DNA of 64,000 nt, from positions 1-64,000 of the forward strand of contig NZ_CVSI01000028.1 in the NCBI RefSeq assembly GCF_001179985.1, in the 5' to 3' direction. The DNA comes from Candidatus Pelagibacter communis. Lineage in GTDB: Bacteria; Pseudomonadota; Alphaproteobacteria; Pelagibacterales; Pelagibacteraceae. Below are positions 26,528 to 36,900 of this stretch, piece after piece (positions within the stretch are counted from its first letter, which is position 1; each line of letters opens with the position of its first letter). The notes under the pieces are model-generated. The model was not told the DNA's origin, did not search any database, and saw nothing but the letters and a program-made list of their open reading frames with translations. The translations under genes were made by a program, and so were the position numbers.

Positions 26528-28065
26528 TGTTTTCCTCAATTATTAAAAATTTATCAATTTTAAAGAAATTCCTATTTATTAATCTAATTATCTTTTTGTT
26601 TATAGGTTCACTGACAATAATCTATTTAAGTTACATTCAACCAAATTTAATTAAAAAAAAAACTTCAATACACATTCAAATCTTAAACAATACTATACAA
26701 AACCTAAATAGATTGAATGTTAATTTTAACAAAGAGGATATAAAAAATTTTTTATTTTCTAAAAGATTTCTATTTCAGAGTGTTGATAGAGTAGTATTTT
26801 TAGATGAAGATTATGCTATAATAGCCGATACTAACACTTTAGACTTAGATCCCAGGTCATTTAGTCAGAGAATTGATATTGTTGAATTTGATATTTCTAA
26901 AAATAATAATGAAATAATTACACAAGAAGATAAAATAAACCAAAAAAAAGAAACAGAGCTAAAAGAAAAAATATCGAATTATGCCTCTTCAACTAATTTT
27001 GGCAAACCATTTACTTTTACAACTGAAAGCTACCAGCAATTCAAATTATCTACTGTAAAAAACTTAATAATAAATGATACACCGTCTGGTTATTTATTAA
27101 TTTCAGAAAATGCAAATGAGATTAAAACTGCGATTAATGAAAGAAAAACTTTTATAATACGTACTGCTATATTTGTAGGAATTGTAATTTTTATTTTTTC
27201 CTTGGTTTTAAATAGGTATTTTTTAAAGCCAATCAAAAATTTGGTTAATTTTACTCAAAGCATTAAAGAGAGAAGTAAAAAAAGAGTCGATTTAACAAAT
27301 TTAGTTAAAAGAAACGATGAATTAGGAATGTTATCCCACTCATTAAGTGATATGACAAATGAATTACAAAAAAGAGTAAATACAGCAGAAAACTTTTCTA
27401 CCGATTTAGTGCACGAGATTAGAAATCCACTTGCATCATTAAAAAGCGCTTCAGAAATTTTAAGTGAAACAAGTAGTAACAGTGAGAAAGAAAAATTAGT
27501 AAAAATCTTATCACATGACGTTGAAAGAATTGAAAGACTAATTACAGACTATTCGCAAATGCTAAAAGATGAAGTCGCTATAACTCAAGAGCAAATGAAG
27601 AATATTGATTTAGAAGAAGTTATCAATTCAGTTGTTGATGATTTTAATGGAATATACTTTTCAAAAAGAGGAATTAAGATTAATTTTAAAATTCAAAAAA
27701 ATGGTAGAAGATACTTTATTAAAGGTATCGAAAATAGAATTGAACAAGTTTTAGCAAATCTTCTTGAAAATTCTATTTCTTTTAGCGAAGATAATAAGAA
27801 AATTAATGTTGAACTTAAAAAAGATAAAAATAATAAAATCCAACTTTCAGTAATTGATGAAGGAAGAGGTTTTAAGGAAAAAAATACTGAAAAAATTTTT
27901 AAAAGATTTTACAGCAATAGACCTGAAAAATTTGGAGAACATTCTGGTCTAGGTTTGAATATAGTAAAAAATTTAGTTGATTTACATGGTGGGAGTGTTA
28001 TTGCATCAAATAATAAAGCTAAAAATGGAGCAAGGGTTGATATTTATTTCCCTACCATAAATTGA
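26527..28065 (+). CDS. chvG: ChvG-type sensor histidine kinase
   Basis: Inner-membrane sensor kinase, partner of the preceding regulator. The 512-residue protein has a membrane helix near residues 13-36, a roughly 175-residue periplasmic sensing region, a second helix near 212-228, a HAMP segment, the phospho-accepting His in the H-box STDLVHEIRNPLASLKSA, and the ATPase domain (N-box LANLLENSISFS, G1 DEGRGF, G2 HSGLGLNIVKNLV). The periplasmic domain fits the ChvG layout. HPr kinase, which often follows chvG in Rhizobiales, is absent; ahcY follows. Confidence 0.9.
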   Translation: MFSSIIKNLSILKKFLFINLIIFLFIGSLTIIYLSYIQPNLIKKKTSIHIQILNNTIQNLNRLNVNFNKEDIKNFLFSKRFLFQSVDRVVFLDEDYAIIADTNTLDLDPRSFSQRIDIVEFDISKNNNEIITQEDKINQKKETELKEKISNYASSTNFGKPFTFTTESYQQFKLSTVKNLIINDTPSGYLLISENANEIKTAINERKTFIIRTAIFVGIVIFIFSLVLNRYFLKPIKNLVNFTQSIKERSKKRVDLTNLVKRNDELGMLSHSLSDMTNELQKRVNTAENFSTDLVHEIRNPLASLKSASEILSETSSNSEKEKLVKILSHDVERIERLITDYSQMLKDEVAITQEQMKNIDLEEVINSVVDDFNGIYFSKRGIKINFKIQKNGRRYFIKGIENRIEQVLANLLENSISFSEDNKKINVELKKDKNNKIQLSVIDEGRGFKEKNTEKIFKRFYSNRPEKFGEHSGLGLNIVKNLVDLHGGSVIASNNKAKNGARVDIYFPTIN

Positions 28066-28107
28066 CTAGTTGAATTAATTTTTAATTAATGTACAAGCAG
28101 AAAAAAA

Positions 28108-29394
28108 ATGACTGATTATAAAGTAAAAGATATCAATTTAGCTGATTTTGGAAGGAAAGAAATTTCTCTAGCAGAAACTGAAATGCCAGGTCTAATGGCG
28201 TTACGAAAAGAATATAAGGGCAAGAGTCCATTAAAGGGTGCAAGGATTTTAGGATGTTTGCATATGACAATTCAAACTGCAGTCTTAATTGAAACTTTAG
28301 TTGACCTTGGTGCTGAGTGTAGATGGTCATCTTGTAATATATTTTCAACCCAAGATCACGCTGCCGCAGCTATCGCAAAATCTGGAACGCCAGTTTTTGC
28401 ATGGAAAGGTGAAACTGAGGATGAATATTGGTGGTGTGTAAGACAAACTATTGAAGGAAAAAAAGATTGGAAACCTAACATGATCTTAGATGATGGGGGA
28501 GACCTAACAGCTTTAATGCATAAGGATTATAAATATCTTATGAAAGATATTAAAGGATTGTCAGAAGAGACAACAACGGGTGTTTTAGCTTTAAAAAAAA
28601 TGGAAAGCGAAGGAACTCTTTTGGTTCCGGCAATTAACGTTAATGACTCAGTTACAAAATCAAAATTTGATAATTTATATGGTTGTAGGGAAAGCTTGGT
28701 AGATGGTATCAAAAGAGCGACAGATGTAATGATGTCAGGAAAAGTAGCCATAGTAGCTGGTTTTGGTGATGTAGGAAAAGGTAGTGCCGCATCATTAAGA
28801 CAAGCTGGTGCAAGAGTAATGATAACCGAAACAGATCCAATTTGTGCATTACAAGCAGCTATGGAAGGTTATGAAGTAGTTTTAATGGATGACATGATTA
28901 AGCATGCTGACATAGTTGTGACTGCCACCGGGAATAAAGATATTATAACAGCGGATCACATGAGAGACATGAAAGATAGAGCAATACTTTGTAATATTGG
29001 TCACTTTGATAACGAAATTCAGGTTGAGGCCCTTAGAAATTACAAGTGGGATGAAATAAAACCTCAGGTACATGAAATAGAACTTCCTAGCAAAAAAAGA
29101 ATAATTTTACTCGCAGAGGGAAGATTAGTAAATTTAGGATGCGCAACTGGACACCCAAGTTTTGTTATGAGTGCATCATTTACAAATCAAGTTACAGCTC
29201 AGATAGAATTATGGAATAATTCTGATAAATATGAAAGAAAAGTTTATGTTTTACCAAAACATCTAGACGAAAAAGTTGCCATGCTTCATTTAGAAAAAGT
29301 TGGGGCCAAGTTGACTAAGTTGTCTAAAGAACAGGCAGATTATATTAGCGTAAAACAAGAAGGGCCTTATAAACCAGATGCCTATCGCTACTAA
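28108..29394 (+). CDS. ahcY: Adenosylhomocysteinase
   Basis: Splits S-adenosylhomocysteine into homocysteine and adenosine, relieving product inhibition of methyltransferases and feeding methionine regeneration. The 428-residue protein has the family signatures [17 protein letters not shown] near residue 74, [17 protein letters not shown], the NAD-binding [22 protein letters not shown] and the C-terminal KPDAYRY that completes the neighbouring subunit's NAD site. No SAH riboswitch is seen in the 42-bp leader. Its end overlaps tsaE by 17 bp. Confidence 0.98.
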   Translation: MTDYKVKDINLADFGRKEISLAETEMPGLMALRKEYKGKSPLKGARILGCLHMTIQTAVLIETLVDLGAECRWSSCNIFSTQDHAAAAIAKSGTPVFAWKGETEDEYWWCVRQTIEGKKDWKPNMILDDGGDLTALMHKDYKYLMKDIKGLSEETTTGVLALKKMESEGTLLVPAINVNDSVTKSKFDNLYGCRESLVDGIKRATDVMMSGKVAIVAGFGDVGKGSAASLRQAGARVMITETDPICALQAAMEGYEVVLMDDMIKHADIVVTATGNKDIITADHMRDMKDRAILCNIGHFDNEIQVEALRNYKWDEIKPQVHEIELPSKKRIILLAEGRLVNLGCATGHPSFVMSASFTNQVTAQIELWNNSDKYERKVYVLPKHLDEKVAMLHLEKVGAKLTKLSKEQADYISVKQEGPYKPDAYRY

Positions 29395-29848
29395 CGGTAG
29401 CTCGATAAAAGTTTCAAATCTAAAAGTTTTAAAAAATTTAGCTTGCAAGATTGCAAACAAAATAAAGTTGGGAGAGACAATTTTATTATATGGTCAACTT
29501 GGAGTTGGTAAAACCACATTTATTAGATTTTTTATAAATCATTTACAAAAAAAAACAAATTCAAAAATTACTGAAGTGCCAAGTCCTACATTTACTGTTA
29601 TGTATGAATATCTGGCTAATCAAAAATTAATTCAGCACTATGATTTTTATAGAGTAAAAAATCACAAAGAATTGAACAATATTGGTGTATTTGAGGATAA
29701 TGAAGTAATTTCTTTAATAGAATGGCCAGAAAAAATAAAATCTAAACCAAAAAACCGTATTGAGTTGAAATTTAAATATTTAAAAAACTTTGAAAAAAGA
29801 AATATTAAAATTAAACTTTTTGGAAATTGTAAAAATTATGAATTTTAA
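29378..29848 (+). CDS. tsaE: TsaE, ATPase of the tRNA t6A synthesis complex
   Basis: Required for N6-threonylcarbamoyladenosine on ANN-decoding tRNAs, working with TsaB and TsaD. The 156-residue protein has the P-loop [14 protein letters not shown] near residues 36-49, [20 protein letters not shown] and [10 protein letters not shown], all typical. Start ATG 29378 lies inside the end of ahcY in another frame. In alphaproteobacteria tsaE is often followed by the amgK-murU pair, as here. Confidence 0.94.
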   Translation: MPIATNGSSIKVSNLKVLKNLACKIANKIKLGETILLYGQLGVGKTTFIRFFINHLQKKTNSKITEVPSPTFTVMYEYLANQKLIQHYDFYRVKNHKELNNIGVFEDNEVISLIEWPEKIKSKPKNRIELKFKYLKNFEKRNIKIKLFGNCKNYEF

Positions 29849-30743
29849 AAAAATTAAAGGTGATGCATCAGATAGAGAATTCTATAGGTCAAGAAACTCT
29901 ATATTAGTTTATTCAAAAAAAAATAAATATAAGAATCTTTTAGTATATGACTGCATTAATAAAATCTTGAACAATCATAAAATACTCGCCCCAAAACTTA
30001 TTAAAAATAATTATGATGAAAGTTCTATACAGATTACTGATCTAGGAAAAAAAAGTGTAAAAAATATTCTAAAAAAAAATAATAGATATAAAATCTACAA
30101 AAAAATAATTGATATACTCATTAAGTTTAAAAAAATAAAAAATATAAAAACCATTAACTTAAATGGAAAGCAATATTGTATGAAAAAGTATAATCACAAA
30201 GAGTTATATAAGGAGGCGGATTTATTTAACAAATGGTATACACCTTACTATAATAGAAAATTGGCTAAACCTTATAAAAAAAAAAAAATTAGGAAAATTA
30301 TAAATATCTTAATAAAAAAAATAAAATTACCAAATAACACTTTTGTTCATAGAGACTTTCATGTTTCTAATATGATGTATAAAAATAAAAAAATATATTT
30401 GATAGATAGCCAGGACGCTGTTATTGGTAACCCAGCATACGATTTGGCATCATTAATAGATGACGTAAGGTATAAATCATCAAATCTATTAAAAAAAAAA
30501 ATTTATTCATATTTTTTACAAAAAAGTAAAAAAATAGATAGAAAATCTTTTCAAAATGACTTTTTAATACTTTCTGTTTTGAGAAACCTAAAAATTTTAG
30601 GAATTTTCACAAGACTTGCAAAAAGAGATAAGAAAAACAATTATCTGAAATTAATACCCTATACATGGAAATTAATTAAACTTAGAACAAGTGGCAATAT
30701 CATTTTTGATGAGTTAGTTTCTTGCTTAAATAACGAAAAGTAG
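29838..30743 (+). CDS. amgK: Sugar kinase of the AmgK family (MurNAc/GlcNAc anomeric kinase)
   Basis: Aminoglycoside-phosphotransferase-fold kinase expected to phosphorylate the anomeric carbon of N-acetylmuramate during peptidoglycan recycling. The protein is about 301 residues from ATG 29838, beginning [17 protein letters not shown], a typical AmgK opening; an earlier in-frame ATG at 29790 would overlap tsaE much more. The catalytic loop HRDFHVSNMMY and metal motif LIDSQDAVIGNPAYDLASLI are intact. It is followed 5 bp later by the murU homologue, which uses its product. Very Lys-rich. Confidence 0.85.
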   Translation: MNFKKIKGDASDREFYRSRNSILVYSKKNKYKNLLVYDCINKILNNHKILAPKLIKNNYDESSIQITDLGKKSVKNILKKNNRYKIYKKIIDILIKFKKIKNIKTINLNGKQYCMKKYNHKELYKEADLFNKWYTPYYNRKLAKPYKKKKIRKIINILIKKIKLPNNTFVHRDFHVSNMMYKNKKIYLIDSQDAVIGNPAYDLASLIDDVRYKSSNLLKKKIYSYFLQKSKKIDRKSFQNDFLILSVLRNLKILGIFTRLAKRDKKNNYLKLIPYTWKLIKLRTSGNIIFDELVSCLNNEK

Positions 30744-30748
30744 AAAAG

Positions 30749-31441
30749 ATGAAAAAATTAAACACAGCTATAATTATGTGTGCAGGTTTTGGTAAAAGAC
30801 TAAAGCCACTTACAAATAAGGTGCCAAAACCCCTCTTAAAACTAGATAACAAGTCTCTTCTAGAAAACACAATAGAGCTATTATTTAAATTAAACATAAA
30901 CAAAATTTTTTTAAATTCTCATCATTTAAGTCAACAAATAAAAAAATTTATTTTAGAAAAGAAATTATCCAAAAAAATTAAAGTGTTTGAGGAAAAAAGA
31001 AAAATTTTGAACACAGGAGGGGGCATTTTAAATATTGTAAAATCTTCAAAAGATAAAAATTACTTAGTTTTAAACCCAGACACAATTTGGACCAAAAAGC
31101 ATTTAATGGAAATAATTAAAATGAAAAATTTATATTTTTCTAAAAAGGCCTCAAACATACTACTTGTAGTTAAAAAAAAAAGAAGTTTTGATAAAAGACT
31201 AAGTGGTGATTTTTCAATGAAAAAAAATATTCTTACGTATAATTCAAGAAAAGAATACATATTCACAGGCTGTCAAATAATCAACAGAGATCTGTTTAGT
31301 AATATAAAAAAAAAAATTTTCCCGATTTCATTAGTTTGGAACAAATTGTTAATGGATAAAAATTTATATGGCTATGAAAGTAAAATTAAATTTAAACACA
31401 TAACTGATATTAAAATTTATAAAAAGTTAATTAGTAAATAA
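30749..31441 (+). CDS. murU: Nucleotidyltransferase, MurU-like (MurNAc-1-P uridylyltransferase)
   Basis: The 230-residue protein starts with a nucleotide-sugar pyrophosphorylase motif, IIMCAGFGKRLKPLTNKVPKPLLKL, followed by NTGGGILNIV and LNPDTIW (metal Asp). In the AmgK-MurU bypass it converts MurNAc-1-phosphate to UDP-MurNAc, avoiding de novo synthesis. The tsaE-amgK-murU order supports this over a generic sugar-phosphate nucleotidyltransferase. Its 3' end overlaps the convergent gpmA by 15 bp. Confidence 0.83.
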   Translation: MKKLNTAIIMCAGFGKRLKPLTNKVPKPLLKLDNKSLLENTIELLFKLNINKIFLNSHHLSQQIKKFILEKKLSKKIKVFEEKRKILNTGGGILNIVKSSKDKNYLVLNPDTIWTKKHLMEIIKMKNLYFSKKASNILLVVKKKRSFDKRLSGDFSMKKNILTYNSRKEYIFTGCQIINRDLFSNIKKKIFPISLVWNKLLMDKNLYGYESKIKFKHITDIKIYKKLISK

Positions 31442-32149
31442 TAATTTTTTAGCTCTTGATTTATCAAGATACCTTGCATTAATAACCTTTAAATTTTTAT
31501 CAAAATTTATAACCAAGGGATTACCAGTAGGTATTTCTAAATTTGAGATATTTTCATTACTTATTTTAAACAAATATTTACATAAAGCTCTAATAGAATT
31601 TCCATGTGCAGTAACTAATATTTTTTTTTTCAATTTTAATAGATTTAATATTTTACTTTCAAAATATGGGATAACTCGATTATATGTGTCTTCTAAAGAT
31701 TCGGAGTCAGGAATATTTTTTTTTGGAATGTTTTTGTATTTTTCTATATTTAACGGATGATATAAATTATTTTTATCTAAATTTTCAGGCTTTAAACTCC
31801 ATGATCTTCTAAACTCATGTATTTTTTTTTCTCCAAATTTTTTTTTCATTTCCTCTTTATTTAAGCCAGTTAAAGCTCCATAATGTCTTTCATTCAGTTG
31901 CCAAGCCTCTTCAAACTCTAGATTTTTAATTCCTATAGTTTCTTGGATTAACTTTAAAGTATTGATAGCTCTTTTTTGAAATGAGGAAAAATAGTAATCG
32001 AATTTAAGATTTTCTTTAATAATTAATTCACCAGCAGTTTTTGCCTCATCTTTACCTTTATCAGATAAATCTATATCAACCCATCCAGTGAACTTATTTT
32101 GACTATTCCATTCGCTCTGTCCATGTCTTATTAATACAAGGTGCACCAT
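31427..32149 (-). CDS. gpmA: 2,3-bisphosphoglycerate-dependent phosphoglycerate mutase
   Basis: Interconverts 3- and 2-phosphoglycerate in glycolysis and gluconeogenesis. The 240-residue protein has the phospho-histidine motif LIRHGQSEWN (His9), FTGWVDIDLSDKG, ERHYGALTGLNK with the catalytic Glu, and the second His in TAHGNSIRAL. Length matches the dPGM family. Single gene between two plus-strand units. Confidence 0.95.
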   Translation of the reverse strand: MVHLVLIRHGQSEWNSQNKFTGWVDIDLSDKGKDEAKTAGELIIKENLKFDYYFSSFQKRAINTLKLIQETIGIKNLEFEEAWQLNERHYGALTGLNKEEMKKKFGEKKIHEFRRSWSLKPENLDKNNLYHPLNIEKYKNIPKKNIPDSESLEDTYNRVIPYFESKILNLLKLKKKILVTAHGNSIRALCKYLFKISNENISNLEIPTGNPLVINFDKNLKVINARYLDKSRAKKLLFTN

Positions 32150-32187
32150 TTATACATATTTGATAACTTAAAATTACAATTAAATAA

Positions 32188-32589
32188 ATGTTTATAATGA
32201 GAAAAATTAGAAAATATTTAGACTTATTTTTCAAAATTTCTAATTTTACTATAATAATTCTATATTTATATCCAGGGAGTATTCTTGGGTGGATAGTACA
32301 TGGAAATTTAAAATCACAACCTCAGTTAACAGAAGATTTCTTATCTTTATCATCTAACCACTTTTATACTTTTTTAAGTTTATCGTTTATTGCTGTTTTA
32401 AGTTATTCAAATGACTCAAAAAAACTTAACTACATTTTTTTATATTTATTTTTTATTTCAATAACCCTAGAACTAGCACACATTGTAATTCCAAATAGAA
32501 GTTTTCAATTTGAGGATTTGATTGGTAACATAACAGGTGTTATAATTTCTTATATATTAATGAAATTTTATGAGTTCGTTCGAAGATAG
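32188..32589 (+). CDS. VanZ-like small membrane protein
   Basis: A 133-residue protein with four predicted membrane helices (about residues 15-35, 58-73, 80-98, 108-127) and family-like features: YPGSILGWIVHGN after helix 1, ISITLELAHIVIPNRSFQFEDLIGNITGVIISY near the end. The E...P.R...D...N..G pattern is typical of VanZ-like proteins, whose function is mostly unknown. A second ATG at 32197 is an alternative start. The end overlaps the next gene by 20 bp. Confidence 0.7.
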   Translation: MFIMRKIRKYLDLFFKISNFTIIILYLYPGSILGWIVHGNLKSQPQLTEDFLSLSSNHFYTFLSLSFIAVLSYSNDSKKLNYIFLYLFFISITLELAHIVIPNRSFQFEDLIGNITGVIISYILMKFYEFVRR

Positions 32590-32878
32590 AAAAAAAAATT
32601 TTGAAAATAAGTTTGCTCATGATGAAGAGCTTAAATTTAAAGTAAATTCAAAAAGAAACAAATATTTAGGTGAATGGGCTGCAGGAATTTTGGGTAAAAA
32701 AGATCAAGAAAAAGAACAATATATATTAGAAGTAATAAAATCTGATTTTAGCGAACCTGGCGATGAAGATATAATTAAAAAATTATACCAAGATTTAAAA
32801 GACAAAAATATTTCAGAAAATGATGTTAGAGAAAAATTAGATGAACTACTTCAAACTGCAAAAAAAGATTTTCTATAG
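32570..32878 (+). CDS. F1-ATPase inhibitor zeta subunit family (DUF1476)
   Basis: A 102-residue, mostly helical soluble protein. The start MSSFEDRKKNFENKFAHDEE, then RNKYLGEWAAGILG, matches the DUF1476 family, which includes the zeta subunit that inhibits ATP hydrolysis by F1Fo-ATPase in Paracoccus denitrificans. The inhibitory part is the N-terminal helix. It is encoded far from any ATP synthase operon in view and overlaps both neighbours (20 bp and 38 bp). Whether the SAR11 protein inhibits its own enzyme is not shown by sequence. Confidence 0.87.
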   Translation: MSSFEDRKKNFENKFAHDEELKFKVNSKRNKYLGEWAAGILGKKDQEKEQYILEVIKSDFSEPGDEDIIKKLYQDLKDKNISENDVREKLDELLQTAKKDFL

Positions 32879-33359
32879 TTTGCTTATTTTTTTTTTTTTA
32901 TTCTCAAAACCTGTTTATTCATTAGAGGTGGAGGGATTTGCAAAAGTTATTGATGGTGACACAATAATTATAAATAAAAAAAGAATCCGATTATTAGGAA
33001 TAGATGCACCTGAAATTGACCAATTCTGTAAAAAACCTTGGATACAATTTAATTTTATTACTTTAAATAAAAAATACAAATGCGGTTTAGTAGCAAAAGA
33101 AAGATTAGATAAAATTATTTCAAAAAATAAAATAAAGTGCAAAGGTGAAAAGCATGATCGCTATAAAAGATTAATTGCAATTTGTTATAAAAAAAAAATA
33201 GATTTAAACAATTGGATGGTTAAAAATGGGTTAGCATTAAATTACACTAAGTATTCGAAAAAATACATTAGTTCTGAAATACAAGCTAAAAGAGAAAAAT
33301 TAGGTTTATGGAAAGGTCAATTTGATAAACCATGGGAATGGAGAAAAAAAAATAAATAA
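32841..33359 (+). CDS. Exported thermonuclease-like (SNase) protein
   Basis: A 172-residue protein with an N-terminal signal peptide (hydrophobic residues 11-25, cleavage near VYSLE) and one staphylococcal-nuclease domain: VIDGDTIIINKKRIRLLGIDAPE contains the Asp, Arg and Glu of the active site (the run is residues 36-58), and the second catalytic Arg is in GEKHDRYKRLIAICY. Presumably a periplasmic Ca-dependent nuclease that could help scavenge nucleic acids. The start lies 38 bp inside the previous gene. Confidence 0.87.
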   Translation: MNYFKLQKKIFYSLLIFFFLFSKPVYSLEVEGFAKVIDGDTIIINKKRIRLLGIDAPEIDQFCKKPWIQFNFITLNKKYKCGLVAKERLDKIISKNKIKCKGEKHDRYKRLIAICYKKKIDLNNWMVKNGLALNYTKYSKKYISSEIQAKREKLGLWKGQFDKPWEWRKKNK

Positions 33360-33373
33360 ATTATAATTCTGAA

Positions 33374-33970
33374 GTGATTCATATTAAAAAAACTTCGATA
33401 ATTCTTTTCTTTTTTTTAATAAGTTGCTCATCGATACCAAAAAATACATCCGATGGCTGTTCAATATTTTCTGAAAGATATTTATGGTACAAGCATTCAA
33501 AAAAAACGGAGCAAAAATGGGGCACACCAATTTATTTACAATTAGCAATAATTAAAATGGAGTCCGATTTCGATTGGCTTGCTAAACCCGAGAGAAATAA
33601 GATTTTTAAAATAATTCCTTATAAAAGACCTTCATCCTCTTTTGGGTATTCTCAAGCAGTCAAGGGTACCTGGAAACAATACAAAAAAGAAACAAACAAT
33701 CCGCTAGCAATTAGAAACAGGTTTAAAGATAGTGTAGATTTTATTGGATGGTATACAAGCAAATCCTCGAAAATATTAAAAATTTCGAAAGAAGATCCTT
33801 TTAGACAATACATTGCTTACCACGAAGGGTGGGGCAACTATAAACACTATAAAAGAAATAAAAAGGTTATTAATTTAGCTAAAAAAGTAAAAGGTTATTC
33901 TGAAATATATAAAAAACAATTAACGAAGTGTAAAAAAAAATTAAGTCGAAAGAAATTTATAATTTATTAA
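33374..33970 (+). CDS. Lytic-transglycosylase-like (SLT) lipoprotein
   Basis: A 198-residue protein that begins at GTG 33374 with a lipoprotein signal, IILFFFLISCSS (lipobox LISC, Cys18), then an SLT/lysozyme-like domain: YLQLAIIKMESDFDW contains the catalytic-type Glu, followed by SSSFGYSQAVKGTWKQYK and YIAYHEGWGNY. It probably cleaves glycan strands at the outer membrane. Homologues occur as small alphaproteobacterial lipoproteins. It ends 4 bp inside the convergent RND pump gene. Enzyme activity is inferred. Confidence 0.78.
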   Translation: MIHIKKTSIILFFFLISCSSIPKNTSDGCSIFSERYLWYKHSKKTEQKWGTPIYLQLAIIKMESDFDWLAKPERNKIFKIIPYKRPSSSFGYSQAVKGTWKQYKKETNNPLAIRNRFKDSVDFIGWYTSKSSKILKISKEDPFRQYIAYHEGWGNYKHYKRNKKVINLAKKVKGYSEIYKKQLTKCKKKLSRKKFIIY

Positions 33971-36900
33971 CTTAACTCTTTATTCAATTTGTCCTCAATA
34001 TAATTAATACTTTTAGTATTTTTTCCAATTATCAAATAAATTATTGGTATCACATACAAGGTAAAAAATGTTGAAAAAAACATACCTGCAAATATCGTTA
34101 TACCAACAGTTAATCTACTTGCCTCGCCAGGACCACTGCTAATTATTAATGGTAAAACTCCAAATATAGTAGAGGAAGATGTCATTAATATTGGCCTTAA
34201 TCTAATGCTAGCTGACTCCATAACAGCTGTTTTAATATTCTTTCCTTCGGCTCTTAATTGATTTGCAAATTCAACAATCAATATCCCATTTTTTGTGGCT
34301 AGACCTATAAGAATAATTAATGCTATTTGACTATAAACATTTATTGAACTTCCTACTAATAACAAACCGACCAAACCACCTAAAATAGCTAGTGGAACTG
34401 TTAACATGATGGTTAACGGATGTTTGAAACTTTCAAACTGGGCAGCCATCACTAAATAAGCAGTTATTAGTGCTAAAACAAATATTAAATATATTTGATA
34501 ACTAACCTCCTTTATTTGCTCACTTTCACCCTTGAATTCAACTCTGGCCTCTGGGGTATTCTCCTTTACAACATCTTCCAAAAAATTAAGTGCTGACACT
34601 AATGTGTAATCACCAATAATATTCGCAGATATTGTCACAGCTTTTTGTCTATTATATCTTGATAAAAATGGAGCAGTTCCTTCCTCGTCAATTGTAACTA
34701 AGTTAGAAAGAGAAATAAGCTTATTAGTATTTTTTGATCTCACATAAACTTTATTTAAGCTTGATGGCTGATTTCTATTAGATATATCACCCTGTAATAT
34801 TATAGAATATTCTTTTCCGTCTTTAGTAAAGTTAGTAACATTTTTTGAGCCAAAAATTGTTTCAATAGTTTTTCCTATCTCTACAGTCGAGATACCTAAG
34901 TCAGAAGTTTTTTTTTGATCAATCTTAACATTTAAAATTGGTTTATTTAATTCAAAATCATCCTCGATATTAGTAAGATTTTTATTTTTTCTTGCCTCCA
35001 ATTTTATTATTTCTTTCCATCTTATTAATTCTTCATAAGTATTTCCTTGTATTACAAATTGAATAGGTTTTTCTACACCACCAGTTCTAATCCCTTGTGG
35101 CATTATTGGAAAAGCTAAAACTCCAGGCACTTTAGAAATTTCTTTAAAAGACTCCATCATGATTTTTTGACCACTTCTATCTCTTTTTTCCCAACTCTCT
35201 AGTAAAGCGATTATGAATGCAGAGTTTACTTGTTTACTACTTTTTCCAAACCCAGGTACTCTTAATATTACTCTTCTGTACTCACCTTTGCCAATTTTAG
35301 GGAGGAGAAATCCTTCAATTTCTTGAGCTTTGTTTGATGTAAAATCAAAGCCAGAACTTTGTGGTGCTTTTACAATTACAAAAAAAGCTCCTCTATCTTC
35401 TTTTGGTATTAGTTGTTTGGGGGCATAGAGAAATGCTGCTATTGTTAATATTAAGACAAAAAACAAAAAAAATATAACTGTTTTTTTCTTATCGATCCAA
35501 TATGAAAGTGAGTTCTTATAAAATATTTTAAAGTCTTTGAATTTTTTTTCGAAACTGTGAGTTAATTTATTTTTTTTATCATTTTGTCCTAGGACCTTAC
35601 TTGCTAACATTGGGCTTAAGGATAAAGCTACAAAACTAGAAATTATCACTGCAAAGCTTAAGGTAACAGCAGTTTCCATATAAAGAACACTTGATAATCC
35701 CTTAACAAAAATTAGAGGAATAAAAACAGCTACAAGAACTAATGTTGTTGCAATAATTGCAAATGAAACTTGTTTTGAACCTTTGTAAGCTGCAACTAAC
35801 GGTGACTCTCCAAGTTCAATTCTTCTTACAATATTCTCTAACATTACTATGGCGTCATCTACTACAACTCCAATAGCAAGTACTAGTGCCATTAACGTGA
35901 AAAGATTTATTGAAAAATCGAAAAAATATATCGCTAGAAATGTAGAAATTAGTGAAACGGGCAAAGCAACAAGGGGTACTATTAATGACCTAAAATTACC
36001 TAAAAAAGAGTAAATTATAAATGATACAAGTATTAAGGCTACAAAAAGTGTTTTATAAACCTCTTTAATTGCACTTGAAATATAATTACTCCTATCAAAA
36101 GAAACTTCTAATTTTGTTCCATCTGGTAGACTGGGTTCAATTTGTTTTATTTTTTTCTTAATTCTGTTTGCTACTGAAATTGTGTTTGCATCTGAGTTTT
36201 GATAAATACCTATACCCACTACTTGTCTTCCATTTCCTTTAAATAATGTTCTTGTTGACACTGGACCGAATTCGATTCTAGCAACATCTTCAAGTTTGGT
36301 AATAGATCCGTCTATCGATTTTTTTAATGGCAATTTTTTAAAAGATTCAAGTGATTCATATGCATTCTCCAGTTTAATTGTTAAATCAATATCTTTTGAT
36401 TCTATTTTTCCAGCAGGAAATTCTACATTTTCCTGCCTAAGGACATTTTCTATATCTTGAGTTGTAAGATCTCTAGCTGCTAACGACAGTGGATCTAACC
36501 AGACTCTAAGAGAAAGTTCCCTCTCTCCACCTAACCGTACTCTTCCAACACCTTCAACTGTTGAAAAATAGTCTGTCAAATACCTATCCGCATAATCTGT
36601 CAATTCAAGATCAGACATAAAGTCAGAACTAAAACTTAACCACATGGTTGTTCTAAAACCAGCTGATTGTTTGAATATTTCAGGCGCATCTGACTCAGTA
36701 GGTAAATTATCTAATACTCTTGCAATCGAACTTCTTACGTCATTTGCCACATCATCAATATCAAGATTATCTTTGAATGTTAGATCAATTCTTGACCTTT
36801 CATCTTCACTCATTGACTCTATAGAAACTAACCCGGCAGTACCTCCAACAAAGTCCTCAATTTTTTGAGTAATTTGTTTATCAACAACATTTGCAGACGC

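Noticed and set aside
29790-29837. Earlier ATG for the amgK-like gene
   Set aside because: It would overlap tsaE by 59 bp and add residues that only echo the tsaE coding sequence; ATG 29838 starts at the family N-terminus.
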